This document shows positions 39,930-46,786 of a stretch of 46,786 bases of DNA, piece by piece. Origin of the DNA: Lachnospiraceae bacterium (lineage in GTDB: Bacteria > Bacillota > Clostridia > Lachnospirales > Lachnospiraceae); the NCBI GenBank assembly GCA_016281335.1, contig JAEEIK010000003.1:1-46786 (forward strand), in the 5' to 3' direction. A program made the translations under genes and the position numbers. The notes under the pieces are model-generated. The model was not told the origin of the DNA. It searched no databases and worked only from the letters and a program-made list of their open reading frames with translations. Position 1 is the stretch's first letter. Every line of letters starts with the position of its first letter.

Positions 39930-40601
39930 TTAATACTCTTTCTTCTTCATTATCCCGGTGCTTATTGCCATTGATATAGCAAGCAGCACAGCCGTTATGC
40001 CAAAGCATATCACTGCAAGCAAAGCCATCGGAGTATTCTTTATCTTTTCGGCAAGAGCCTCCACGTCTATTCCGAGCCGGTCTTTTACAAAATTCACAGC
40101 CTTCATGCCAGCCATCACTATCACTGCCACTACCGCAAAGATCGCGAAGATCATGAGCCTGCCTTTTTCCGCTCCGAATTTAAGCTCGATGGGGATCATA
40201 AGGCTTACTACCAGCAAAAATACCACGATAGAGACGGCATCCGTTCCTATAAGATGCAGAGCATCAAACTCTTCTTTCTTTATCATCATGCTCCCGATCT
40301 GTAATACCAGGGCCACCGTCCAGGATACAGCGATACCGATGAATGAAAGCAGGTATTTTTCCACAGCGTAGATCTTACCGCTCAACGGCATCGTCATAAG
40401 GAAGGGCATGCCGTTGTCATACTCGTCATAGGATATGGTAGAAAACACAAGTAGCACTCCTATCATGGGCAGATAACTTACAAGAAAAGAATTATCCATT
40501 GACAGACTCAGAAACAGCGCCATTACAACATATATGATACCCAGCTTCTTCTGCTGTCCCAAAAGTCTTAAGTCTTTTATCATTAAACCTTTCATAGTCA
40601 T
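39930..40601 (-). CDS. ABC-2 type transporter permease
   Basis: The protein has 223 residues, or 221 from the second ATG, which is better spaced from GGAGG. It has about five to six membrane helices, starting with LGIIYVVMALFLSL and ending with LLAVICFGITAVLLAISMAI, and the ISYDEYDNGMPFLMTMPLSGKIYAVEKYL segment typical of ABC-2 permeases. It is the membrane partner of the ATPase encoded just upstream. GntR/YtrA-controlled systems of this type often respond to cell-wall stress or peptide antibiotics. Confidence 0.9.
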   Translation of the reverse strand: MTMKGLMIKDLRLLGQQKKLGIIYVVMALFLSLSMDNSFLVSYLPMIGVLLVFSTISYDEYDNGMPFLMTMPLSGKIYAVEKYLLSFIGIAVSWTVALVLQIGSMMIKKEEFDALHLIGTDAVSIVVFLLVVSLMIPIELKFGAEKGRLMIFAIFAVVAVIVMAGMKAVNFVKDRLGIDVEALAEKIKNTPMALLAVICFGITAVLLAISMAISTGIMKKKEY

Positions 40602-41443
40602 TTTCCTCCTAAGATCAACACTATCATCTCATCGATTGAACTGTTCTCAACCACCACGTTCGGATAATTCTCAAGATAAAACTGCTTCTCGCTGGTCAGG
40701 CAGGTAACGCTCATACTATCCTTGCGGTCCGCTATGATGTACTGCTTGTCCATGGACTTATATTCGTCTTCGCTCATCTTCAGTACGCCATACTGGCCGA
40801 GTATCGTATCCGTATCCTCATGCAGTATGATGCGTCCCTTGTCGATCATGTATATGTCATCGCAGAGTCCTTCCAGATCCGATGAGATATGGGAACTGAT
40901 AAGTATGGACCTGGCCGGATCTTCTTCCATGTATGCACGCAGCATATCCAGGATATCGTTTCTCGCCAGCACGTCCAGTCCCGCGGTAGGCTCGTCCAGC
41001 ACCAGCAGTTTTGCCTTGTGGCTTATGGCAGCGAGCACCTTTAACTTAGCCTTCATACCGCTGGAAAACTCCTTAAGGGGCTTGTCAAAGGGAAGGCTCT
41101 GCTCCGTACACCGCTGCCTGAAAGTCGTTTCGTCAAAATCCTTATACATTGCCCGCATTATATGTATGATGTCCTCAATATTAAGCAGCATCGAAAAGCC
41201 CGAATCCGAAAGCGCCACGCCAAGAGCCTCGCGGTCAGTTCCGCTGAATTCACCGGGCTTCTTTCCCATAACGCTTATGTCTCCGCCATCCGGCCTTATC
41301 AGCCCCAGTATTGCTTTGATCGTAGTACTCTTGCCGGCGCCGTTCTTGCCTATCAGTCCCGTCACCGTGCCTTCCGCTATATCAAGCGAAACATCCAGGT
41401 CAAATCCCTTGTAACTCTTTTTCAGATCCTTTATCGCGATCAT
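40598..41443 (-). CDS. ABC transporter ATP-binding protein
   Basis: The start is set at MIAIKDLKKSYKGF, with GGAGTG seven bases upstream, giving 281 residues; a longer reading would overlap the GntR gene. Walker A (GKNGAGKST, near residue 37), the signature FSSGMKAKLKVL, Walker B (LLVLDEPTAGLD) and the H-loop in ILISSHI are present. It overlaps the permease gene by four bases. Confidence 0.95.
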   Translation of the reverse strand: MIAIKDLKKSYKGFDLDVSLDIAEGTVTGLIGKNGAGKSTTIKAILGLIRPDGGDISVMGKKPGEFSGTDREALGVALSDSGFSMLLNIEDIIHIMRAMYKDFDETTFRQRCTEQSLPFDKPLKEFSSGMKAKLKVLAAISHKAKLLVLDEPTAGLDVLARNDILDMLRAYMEEDPARSILISSHISSDLEGLCDDIYMIDKGRIILHEDTDTILGQYGVLKMSEDEYKSMDKQYIIADRKDSMSVTCLTSEKQFYLENYPNVVVENSSIDEMIVLILGGK

Positions 41444-41459
41444 TATCTTCACTCCTTCT

Positions 41460-41831
41460 CTATTCGTCCAGAAGTATCTCCAAAATCTCCCGGATCTCAT
41501 CGTCGCTTAAGCCCAGAGCCTTTGCTCTTTCTATCGCTATGGAAAAATCGTTCTCCACCGATTTCTTTCTGGCCTCAGCGGCAAGCTGTTTATTGGTTGC
41601 GGCTACGTAGCTGCCTTTACCGTGTACGGTCACGATGAAGCCTTCCTCTTCAAGCTTATCGTATGCCTTCTTGACCGTAAGGGCGCTGATCTTTAAGTCA
41701 TTTGCTAGGCTCCTCACCGAAGGAAGCGCCTCGTCCTCTTTCAGACCGCCGTCGATGATCTCCTGCTTGATCTGATTGATCAGCTGCTCGTAAACCGGCA
41801 TCATTGATGCGTTGTTAATAATAATATGCAT
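41460..41831 (-). CDS. GntR-family (YtrA subfamily) transcriptional regulator
   Basis: The start is set at MHIIINNASMMPVYEQL (123 residues), because GGGAGAGG lies nine bases upstream and the longer reading would begin upstream of the transcription start. The winged helix is PVYEQLINQIKQEIIDGGLKEDEALPSVRSLANDLKISALTVKKAYDKLEEEGF and the short C-terminal dimerisation tail marks the YtrA type. It heads the ABC-2 operon and probably represses itself through the perfect palindrome in its promoter. Confidence 0.94.
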   Translation of the reverse strand: MHIIINNASMMPVYEQLINQIKQEIIDGGLKEDEALPSVRSLANDLKISALTVKKAYDKLEEEGFIVTVHGKGSYVAATNKQLAAEARKKSVENDFSIAIERAKALGLSDDEIREILEILLDE

Positions 41832-41859
41832 ATGTATTACCTCTCCCTGGGATACCAAC

Positions 41860-41888
41860 AGTATATAACAGTATAAAACAGTTGTCAA
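41860..41888 (-). promoter_or_regulatory. promoter of the GntR-ABC operon
   Basis: On the minus strand TTGACA (41888-41883) and TATACT (41865-41860) are 17 bases apart. The -35 box and the spacer lie inside a 37-bp palindrome, so repressor binding would block RNA polymerase. Confidence 0.85.
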
Positions 41889-41903
41889 CTGTTTTATACT
41901 GTT
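41867..41903. promoter_or_regulatory. 37-bp perfect operator palindrome
   Basis: AACAGTATAAAACAGTTG is followed by one T and its exact reverse complement. It covers the -35 box and spacer of the GntR promoter. Palindromes with AACAGTA-like ends are typical of YtrA-type operators, though this one is longer than usual and could bind two dimers. Confidence 0.85.
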
Positions 41904-41911
41904 TATTTTAT

Positions 41912-42052
41912 TATACACTGCAAAGATCGTTCCATGCAGAACCCGCTTCCGCTTGGGTTCGGCTCGCAGCGGTGCTAAACTCGCGAGGCCGCTCGTTAAG
42001 CACCGGCGGCCTCACACAGTTCTGCATCGGAATCGATCATTTGCAGTGTATA
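41912..42052. repeat. about 140-bp near-palindrome (P1)
   Basis: TATACACTGCAAA at the left is mirrored by TTTGCAGTGTATA at the right, followed inward by paired GATCG, TTCC and ATGCAGAAC segments. The centre is a second hairpin with GGTGCTAAACTCGCGAGG against CTCGTTAAGCACC. It includes CGGCTCGCAGCGGTGCTAAAC, which resembles the block inserted in element copy C. It lies upstream of the GntR promoter and contains no gene. Confidence 0.75.
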
Positions 42053-42055
42053 TAA

Positions 42056-42312
42056 AACAACCACGGGGACGGTCATGTAGGTACTTTGAATAAACGAATA
42101 GCAGATAGTATTATCCATTGCGGCTTAGTGTAGCACTTAGCGAGAGCGAGCAGCAGATCACCGTCGCAGCAACTCCTCGAAGAGGACGTTGCGAGACGAG
42201 GGATCGCTTTGCTGCGATGCTCGAGCTTTAGTGCGGAACGACTAAGCAAGGGGTAATACTATCTGCTATCCGTTTATCAATAATCAACCGGAGAACCGTC
42301 CCCGTGGTTGTT
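42056..42312. repeat. about 257-bp near-palindrome (P2)
   Basis: The outer arms are AACAACCACGGGGACGGT and ACCGTCCCCGTGGTTGTT (18 bases, perfect). The next arms are ATAAACGAATAGCAGATAGT against its partner with one mismatch. GCTTAGT and ACTAAGC follow, then a GC-rich centre closing on CCTC-GAA-GAGG. The end overlaps the stop codon of the nucleoside-hydrolase-like gene. The ACCGTCCC arms are shared with the 34812 palindrome. Confidence 0.75.
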
Positions 42313-43564
42313 AATAGAGTACTCCCGTCAAGGGATAATCGATGTATTTGTTGATCTGGAGTATATACCAGTATATGTTCTCGTCGTTGCGTTCCAGGAC
42401 CGCATGCCTGCCGTTTGGATTTGGCAGGAAGATATTGGTCCCGTCCTCAAGTATGGTTGCATCTATGCGGACGATATGCATATTGCTCTGTTCGAAGCTG
42501 GAGCTTGCCGCCCATACTGCTATTGAATCCTGGGCATTATATCCGCCCTTCAGATCCGAACCTTCGTGGGCTTCCTCAAAACACCTGTAGGCTCTGGAAA
42601 CCACATCATTGCTTCTGGGATCCAGTTTCCACAGATTGATGCCGCCGGAAATATACTGTCCCGTGATACTACTGTGGCCCGTATTACCGGTGATAAATAC
42701 CAGCGGTACAGGTGAATAATTCACGCAGGTCTGTATAGCCCTTGTTGCTTCTTCTTTCCACCAGAAATTAAAGTCCCTGCCGGGATCCGGATATCCGCCG
42801 CCGGTGACCCAGATGGAATCCACGTTATTCTTTACCAGCTGCATGCCGACAGGATCCAGCAGCAACCTTTCAATATTGCTCAGATACCCTGTGGTCACTA
42901 TCCTGGTCTTCTCGCCCTTCTTGGCATTCTCGCTGATAACGGCTTTATAAAGTTCCACCGCATCTATAACGGTATAGGTTCCGGCATCATGATAATGCTG
43001 AACAAAATACTGAAGGAAAGGACTCGGACACTCTATGCCCTCGGGATTGTAACCTGTGGGAACATAGGGGAAACCTTCGCAGCAGAGCTGACCGTGCAGT
43101 CCTCTGGTCGCATAGTCTCCAAGGGAACTGGTCCCCGTAGCGCAGAGATTGATGAGTCCCAGTTTGGCCATGGAGCAGGCCACTCTTATGCAGGCCACAT
43201 CATCAACATCCGAAGCATAGTCGGTATCAACTATGATGTTCCTTACCATCTCGCTTCCGTCCACAAAAGGAGGCGGCTCTTCTTCCTCTTCCTCCGGTTC
43301 CTCTGCCTCTTCCTCTTCAGCCACTTCGGCTTCGTTCTCACTTACAATATCTATGGGCATTTCGGGAACCGTCTCTTCCGGTTCTTCAGCTTTTTCAGGT
43401 AACTCAACAACAGCTACGGTATCGTCGGATACCGCATTGTCGGATAATACCTCTATTGTTCTTTCTATAACGGAGTCGGTGTCTTCAGACGGTAACTGTG
43501 ATTCTGCCTGAGCGCAGCCCACGAGAAATACCAGTAAGCCGATCCACAGAATGCTTTTTCTCAT
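42311..43564 (-). CDS. lipoprotein with nucleoside-hydrolase-like domain
   Basis: The protein has 417 residues. The lipobox LVGC ends at cysteine 17, so the mature protein is tethered outside the cell. A glutamate/proline-rich acidic linker covers about 50-105 (NEAEVAEEEEAEEPEEEEEE). The domain begins near 110 with NIIVDTDYASDVDDVACIRVA, equivalent to the DTDxxxDD metal site of inosine/uridine-preferring hydrolases, and continues with VTTGYLSNIERLLL and SIWVTGGGYPDPGRDFNFW. An extracellular nucleoside or ribosyl hydrolase is plausible; the substrate is unknown. Confidence 0.82.
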   Translation of the reverse strand: MRKSILWIGLLVFLVGCAQAESQLPSEDTDSVIERTIEVLSDNAVSDDTVAVVELPEKAEEPEETVPEMPIDIVSENEAEVAEEEEAEEPEEEEEEPPPFVDGSEMVRNIIVDTDYASDVDDVACIRVACSMAKLGLINLCATGTSSLGDYATRGLHGQLCCEGFPYVPTGYNPEGIECPSPFLQYFVQHYHDAGTYTVIDAVELYKAVISENAKKGEKTRIVTTGYLSNIERLLLDPVGMQLVKNNVDSIWVTGGGYPDPGRDFNFWWKEEATRAIQTCVNYSPVPLVFITGNTGHSSITGQYISGGINLWKLDPRSNDVVSRAYRCFEEAHEGSDLKGGYNAQDSIAVWAASSSFEQSNMHIVRIDATILEDGTNIFLPNPNGRHAVLERNDENIYWYILQINKYIDYPLTGVLY

Positions 43565-43647
43565 GTATGGTCCTTAACTATGTTGATATCGGATATTATA
43601 CAACATACCCGGATCAATTACCACCCCTGTTATAGGATAATTTTTTT

Positions 43648-44766
43648 TCAGTCCAGTATCCCCGATGCTTCCTTAAGCAGCTCTATTATCGGCAGATGCT
43701 GCGGGCATACACCTTCACACTGACCGCAGCCTATGCAGTCTCCGGCCCTGCCGCCTCTGGATGCCACACCGTTGTAGAAGTTCTTTGCCCTCCAGTCATC
43801 CGGATAACGCCTCAGCGTATTGACGGTCCTGAACACATCAGGGATGCTGATCTTCATCGGACAGCCCGGAGTACAGTATTTGCAGGCGGTACAGCCTATC
43901 TGCGGAACCTTCAGTATATCGGCTGTGATCTCGTCTATCAGCTGCATTTCGGAATCATCAAGAGGTTCAAAATCCGTAAAGGTTGAGATATTGTCCGCCA
44001 TCTGTTCTTCATTTGACATGCCCGAAAGTATGGTCATGACTCCGGGTAACGTTCCCACAAATCTCAGAGCCCAGGAAGCAACCGATTTATCGGCTCTCTT
44101 TGCTTTGAACTTTCCGTTTATCTCCGCTCCCAGATCCGCAAGCATGCCGCCTCTTACAGGCTCCATGACTATAATGGGTATATTCCTCTCAGCCAGGATA
44201 TCATAGAGCTTCTGGGATCTCACCACCGGATTGGATCTGTCGAGATAATTAAGCTGTATCTGAACGAACTCGGTTTCCGGATGCTTATCCAGCACCTGAG
44301 TCAAGAGTTCGGGACTGCCATGATAGGAAAAGCCCAGATGCTTTATCTTCCCTTCTTCCTTCATCTTCATGCCCCAGGAGAAACAGTCATATTTCTCATA
44401 AACCTCATAATTATTGCCGTCTTCTATCGAATGTAAAAGATACAGATCAAAATAATCAACACCTGCGCGCTCCAGCTGTTCATTGAATATCCTGTCTATA
44501 TCGCTTTCCTTCCTTATCTCCCAGGCAGGCAGCTTGGTGGCAAGCATAAAGCTGTCGCGGGGATATCTCTTCACCAGCGCTTCCCTTGCGGCCACTTCCG
44601 ATTTTCCGCCATGATAAACATAAGCGGTGTCAAAATAGTTCATGCCCGCATTCATATATGCGTCCACCATTTTGCAGACATGTTCGATATCAATACTTCC
44701 GTTTGTCTCCGGGAGTCTCATCAGGCCAAAGCCGAGTTTCGGCATCTTACTCAGATCAATACTCAT
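43648..44766 (-). CDS. aldo/keto reductase with C-terminal 4Fe-4S ferredoxin domain
   Basis: The start is set at MSIDLSKMPKLGFGLMRLPE (372 residues), with GGAGG six bases before it. The reductase part has NYFDTAYVYHGGKSEVAAREAL with the catalytic tyrosine and an aspartate, ATKLPAW and YLLHSIEDGN. The C-terminal quarter has CTACKYCTPGCPMKI and CIGCGQCEGVCPQHL, each able to bind a cluster. Such fused proteins are common in anaerobes and probably take electrons from ferredoxin; the substrate is not known. Confidence 0.92.
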   Translation of the reverse strand: MSIDLSKMPKLGFGLMRLPETNGSIDIEHVCKMVDAYMNAGMNYFDTAYVYHGGKSEVAAREALVKRYPRDSFMLATKLPAWEIRKESDIDRIFNEQLERAGVDYFDLYLLHSIEDGNNYEVYEKYDCFSWGMKMKEEGKIKHLGFSYHGSPELLTQVLDKHPETEFVQIQLNYLDRSNPVVRSQKLYDILAERNIPIIVMEPVRGGMLADLGAEINGKFKAKRADKSVASWALRFVGTLPGVMTILSGMSNEEQMADNISTFTDFEPLDDSEMQLIDEITADILKVPQIGCTACKYCTPGCPMKISIPDVFRTVNTLRRYPDDWRAKNFYNGVASRGGRAGDCIGCGQCEGVCPQHLPIIELLKEASGILD

Positions 44767-44890
44767 ATTACACCTCCAAAAACTGTTGTAACATCGGTTT
44801 TTATCATGATACTCCCCCATACTTACAGGTGATAGAATATAATTGATCTTTTTTGACCGTATTTTGTTTTCCGGTGGAAATAGTAAAACC

Positions 44891-44906
44891 GCTATGATAG
44901 AATAGC
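44891..44906 (+). promoter_or_regulatory. candidate operator over the GH43 -10 region
   Basis: GCTAT and ATAGC surround TAGAAT-like bases (44898-44903) that could be the -10 box of the GH43 gene. A second inverted pair, TTTCC and GGAAA, lies at about 44867-44880. The -35 box is poor, so an activator or repressor is likely. Confidence 0.4.
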
Positions 44907-44935
44907 TGTATCATTTTAATTAAGGAGGCATCGAG

Positions 44936-45856
44936 ATGTCCGAGCTGATGAGTAAAAACCCCATAGTTTCAAATATGTACACCGCCGATCCCGCGCCCAT
45001 GGTCTATAATGACACGCTCTATCTCTACACTACCCATGACGAGGATGAACTGGTAAACAACTTCTACACCATGTATGACTGGAGATGTTTCTCCACAACG
45101 GACATGGTTAACTGGACCGATCACGGCAAGATCTTTTCCCTGGATGATATCAGCTGGGCCGACGACAGAGCCTGGGCTCCCCAGTGCATTGAGAAAAACG
45201 GCAAATTCTATCTGTACTGCCCGGTCCACAAGATCGACGGCGGCATGGCCATCGCAGTCGGCGTGTCGGATTCTCCCACCGGTCCCTTTAAGGATCTGGG
45301 TTATCCGCTTGTTGACGAAGGCGACTGGAATGACATAGATCCCACTGTATTCACGGATGATGACGGTAAGACCTATCTGTATTTCGGCAATCCGGAACTC
45401 AGATACGTAGTGCTTAATGAAGACATGATCTCTTACGATCAGAGCATAGGTATAGTTAAGATACCCATGACCGTTGAGTCTTTCGGCAAGGGCAGCCACA
45501 TGACAGGTACCACCTACGGCGAAGGCCCCTGGTTCTATAAACGTAACGGACTTTACTACATGGTATTTGCAGGCTTTGCCGAAGGCGAAAAGAGAAACGA
45601 GCACTTCGGATATTCGACCTCAGCTTCGCCCACCGGCCCCTGGACCTACAGAGGCGTACTGATGGAAGAAGGTCCCTGCTTCACCAACCATCCGGGCATC
45701 TGTGACTACAAAGGACATTCCTATCTCTTCTACCATACCGACGAACTTCCCGGCGGAAGCCTCTTCCACCGCAGCGTCTGCGTAGCCGAGTTTACTTACA
45801 ACGAAGACGGCACCATCGATACGGTGCAGAAATGCGAAGGAGTAAAGGGAATCTGA
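44936..45856 (+). CDS. glycoside hydrolase family 43 (arabinofuranosidase/xylosidase type)
   Basis: This 306-residue cytoplasmic enzyme lacks a signal peptide. The first catalytic aspartate is in [18 protein letters not shown] near residue 20. The pKa-modulating aspartate is in [19 protein letters not shown], and the glutamate is in [13 protein letters not shown]. The five-bladed propeller is complete but lacks an extra C-terminal binding domain. AAGGAGG precedes the ATG. It probably removes arabinose or xylose from imported oligosaccharides; the exact sugar cannot be told. Confidence 0.93.
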   Translation: MSELMSKNPIVSNMYTADPAPMVYNDTLYLYTTHDEDELVNNFYTMYDWRCFSTTDMVNWTDHGKIFSLDDISWADDRAWAPQCIEKNGKFYLYCPVHKIDGGMAIAVGVSDSPTGPFKDLGYPLVDEGDWNDIDPTVFTDDDGKTYLYFGNPELRYVVLNEDMISYDQSIGIVKIPMTVESFGKGSHMTGTTYGEGPWFYKRNGLYYMVFAGFAEGEKRNEHFGYSTSASPTGPWTYRGVLMEEGPCFTNHPGICDYKGHSYLFYHTDELPGGSLFHRSVCVAEFTYNEDGTIDTVQKCEGVKGI

Positions 45857-45864
45857 TGAATTCA

Positions 45865-45895
45865 AAATCGCCCTCATGCGAGGGCGATTTTTTAT
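45865..45895. terminator. bidirectional terminator between GH43 and the helicase-like gene
   Basis: AAATCGCCCTC-ATGC-GAGGGCGATTT forms an 11-pair stem with T bases on the right for the plus strand and A bases on the left for the minus strand. It overlaps the stop of the convergent gene. Confidence 0.9.
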
Positions 45896-46785
45896 GCATA
45901 TGCTTTGTTTAATTGTTCCTTCATGGCCGCTGTCAGTTTGCTGCAGCCGTACTCTTTGGCGACGGCCTTGAACAGCGCATCTTTTTTGATATCCGGCTGT
46001 CTGCGCGAAATGATCTTCATGGCAGCTGCCAGTTCCTCAGGCGCTATCTTGTCCAGAGGTCTTGACTTGCCTCCTTCTTCGGGAAGTCTGGGTATCACTG
46101 TGTCCTGTCCGTTAAGCCAGAGATAGTCTCCCCTTAATGAATAACGGCCCTCCTCATGCGCATTGATGACCGTGCACACATCATCTTTTATCTTGGGTGT
46201 TACTTTTACATAACCGAACAGCGGTGCAAGCTGTCTGCATACTATATCGATATGCACCGGACTCTGGGTCTCTGCGATCTTAAGCAGGCCCTCAAAAAGT
46301 GAATTGACAAGCTGCTCTTTCGAAATCTTTCCTTTAGCGGCTTTCTCACAAACAAGTTCCTTAAACACTCCGAATTCCGCCGTTTCCTCTTCCGGCACTG
46401 CTTCCGGTTCAGGCACTGCATCTGCTTCAGGCGCTTCTTCTGCTTCAGCTGCTGTCTCGCTCACCGCTTCATATACAGCTTCAGCTTCGACAGGCATCTG
46501 TACTTCCCGTACGGCTTCCGGCTCTCCGGCCTGCTCCATACTGAGTTCCGCGATCCGCTTCATAAACACTGCTTCGTATTCTTCGGGCTTAATCTCACTC
46601 TGCAGCACCTTATTGACGAAATCCTGCATGCCTATATCAAAGAACCTGTCTATCGCATCATTAAAGGCTGACTTTACATCGAACTTCTTAAGGCTGTCCC
46701 TGTAGCTCCTTGCCTTTTCCAGCTTCGCGCTTAAGCGTCTCTTCTCAAGATTCTCATTTGCCGCAAAGAGTTTGTCAAACTCCGC
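45892..46785 (-). CDS. C-terminal part of a DUF3320-type helicase-like protein, cut by the window edge
   Basis: The open frame on the minus strand runs uninterrupted to the window edge; the ATG at 46629 is not the real start, since 52 further codons are open upstream (ending FNDAIDRFFDIG before it). Residues include a coiled segment, a variable alanine/glutamate-rich linker and a C-terminal domain (SPVHIDIVCRQLAPLFG, GDYLWLNGQD and APEELAAAMKIISRRQPDIKKDALFKAV). This last part resembles the DUF3320 tail of large helicase-like proteins. The N-terminal and any motor domain lie outside the window. Confidence 0.65.
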   Translation of the reverse strand, partial: AEFDKLFAANENLEKRRLSAKLEKARSYRDSLKKFDVKSAFNDAIDRFFDIGMQDFVNKVLQSEIKPEEYEAVFMKRIAELSMEQAGEPEAVREVQMPVEAEAVYEAVSETAAEAEEAPEADAVPEPEAVPEEETAEFGVFKELVCEKAAKGKISKEQLVNSLFEGLLKIAETQSPVHIDIVCRQLAPLFGYVKVTPKIKDDVCTVINAHEEGRYSLRGDYLWLNGQDTVIPRLPEEGGKSRPLDKIAPEELAAAMKIISRRQPDIKKDALFKAVAKEYGCSKLTAAMKEQLNKAYA

Positions 46786-46786
46786 C

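Noticed and set aside
44969-45604. 211-codon minus-strand frame opposite GH43
   Set aside because: Antisense shadow of a well-supported GH43 gene.

Overview
The window looks like a chromosomal segment of a Clostridia-class Firmicute, most probably a Lachnospiraceae-type gut or rumen bacterium. The signs are the short ProS, MecA, a Sua5/SleB/dCMP deaminase set, a DUF6320 membrane protein beside a condensation-type acyltransferase, a LicD protein and an SPFH zinc-ribbon protein. This is inferred from protein families, not from a database search. It reads as core and housekeeping chromosome: no phage, transposase or CRISPR array is visible. Almost all genes lie on the minus strand; proS, a DUF402 gene, a tRNA-Pro and a GH43 gene are the plus-strand exceptions.

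Layout. 1-325: a 63-bp tandem repeat array, then the proS promoter. 326-1765: proS and its terminator. 1771-3052 (minus): mecA followed by a small RelE/ParE-like toxin-antitoxin pair whose toxin looks internally shortened. 3120-19116 (minus): a closely packed run of eight genes, read from the right as EAL/HDOD protein, pth, mfd, a membrane-anchored propeller-like protein, licD, an 8-oxoguanine glycosylase, a 1685-residue secreted surface protein and a GGDEF/PAS protein. 19241-26627 (minus): condensation-type acyltransferase, DUF6320, esterase, pepC, tatD, citrate synthase and a GT-D-like protein. 26814-27323 (plus): DUF402 gene flanked by two copies of a palindromic element. 27337-32042 (minus): GH18/SH3 protein, Sua5, dCMP deaminase and SleB-type cell-wall hydrolase. 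32043-32673: a gene-free stretch with a candidate structured RNA and large palindromes. 32674-34683 (minus): rpsF-ssb-rpsR and an aquaporin. 34812-38416: a palindrome, SPFH protein, UDP-glucose dehydrogenase and MTA/SAH nucleosidase. 38521-38851 (plus): a promoter, an interrupted tRNA-Pro copy, an intact tRNA-Pro(CGG) and a terminator. 38882-43564 (minus): aldo/keto reductase, ABC-2 exporter with its GntR/YtrA-type repressor, two very large palindromes and a nucleoside-hydrolase-like lipoprotein. 43648-46786: ferredoxin-type aldo/keto reductase, GH43 and the C-terminal part of a DUF3320-type helicase-like protein cut by the window edge.

The most unusual material is non-coding. At least six copies of one double-hairpin element (CTTCTCC...GGAGAAG plus TCAGCC...GGCTGA plus GATGAGG) occur, all in the same orientation. 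One lies in frame inside a coding sequence, one forms the 5' leader of the DUF402 gene and one supplies that gene's last codons and stop. Three genes (mecA, the condensation gene and the GH18 gene) have sigma-A-like promoters whose -10 box sits seven bases from the start codon with no Shine-Dalgarno, which predicts leaderless mRNAs. A tRNA-Pro copy is broken inside its anticodon loop by a block of hairpins. A perfect 37-bp operator palindrome overlaps the -35 box of the GntR operon. Two adjacent near-palindromes of about 140 and 257 bp separate that operon from the next. A candidate multi-hairpin RNA lies upstream of the GH18 gene.
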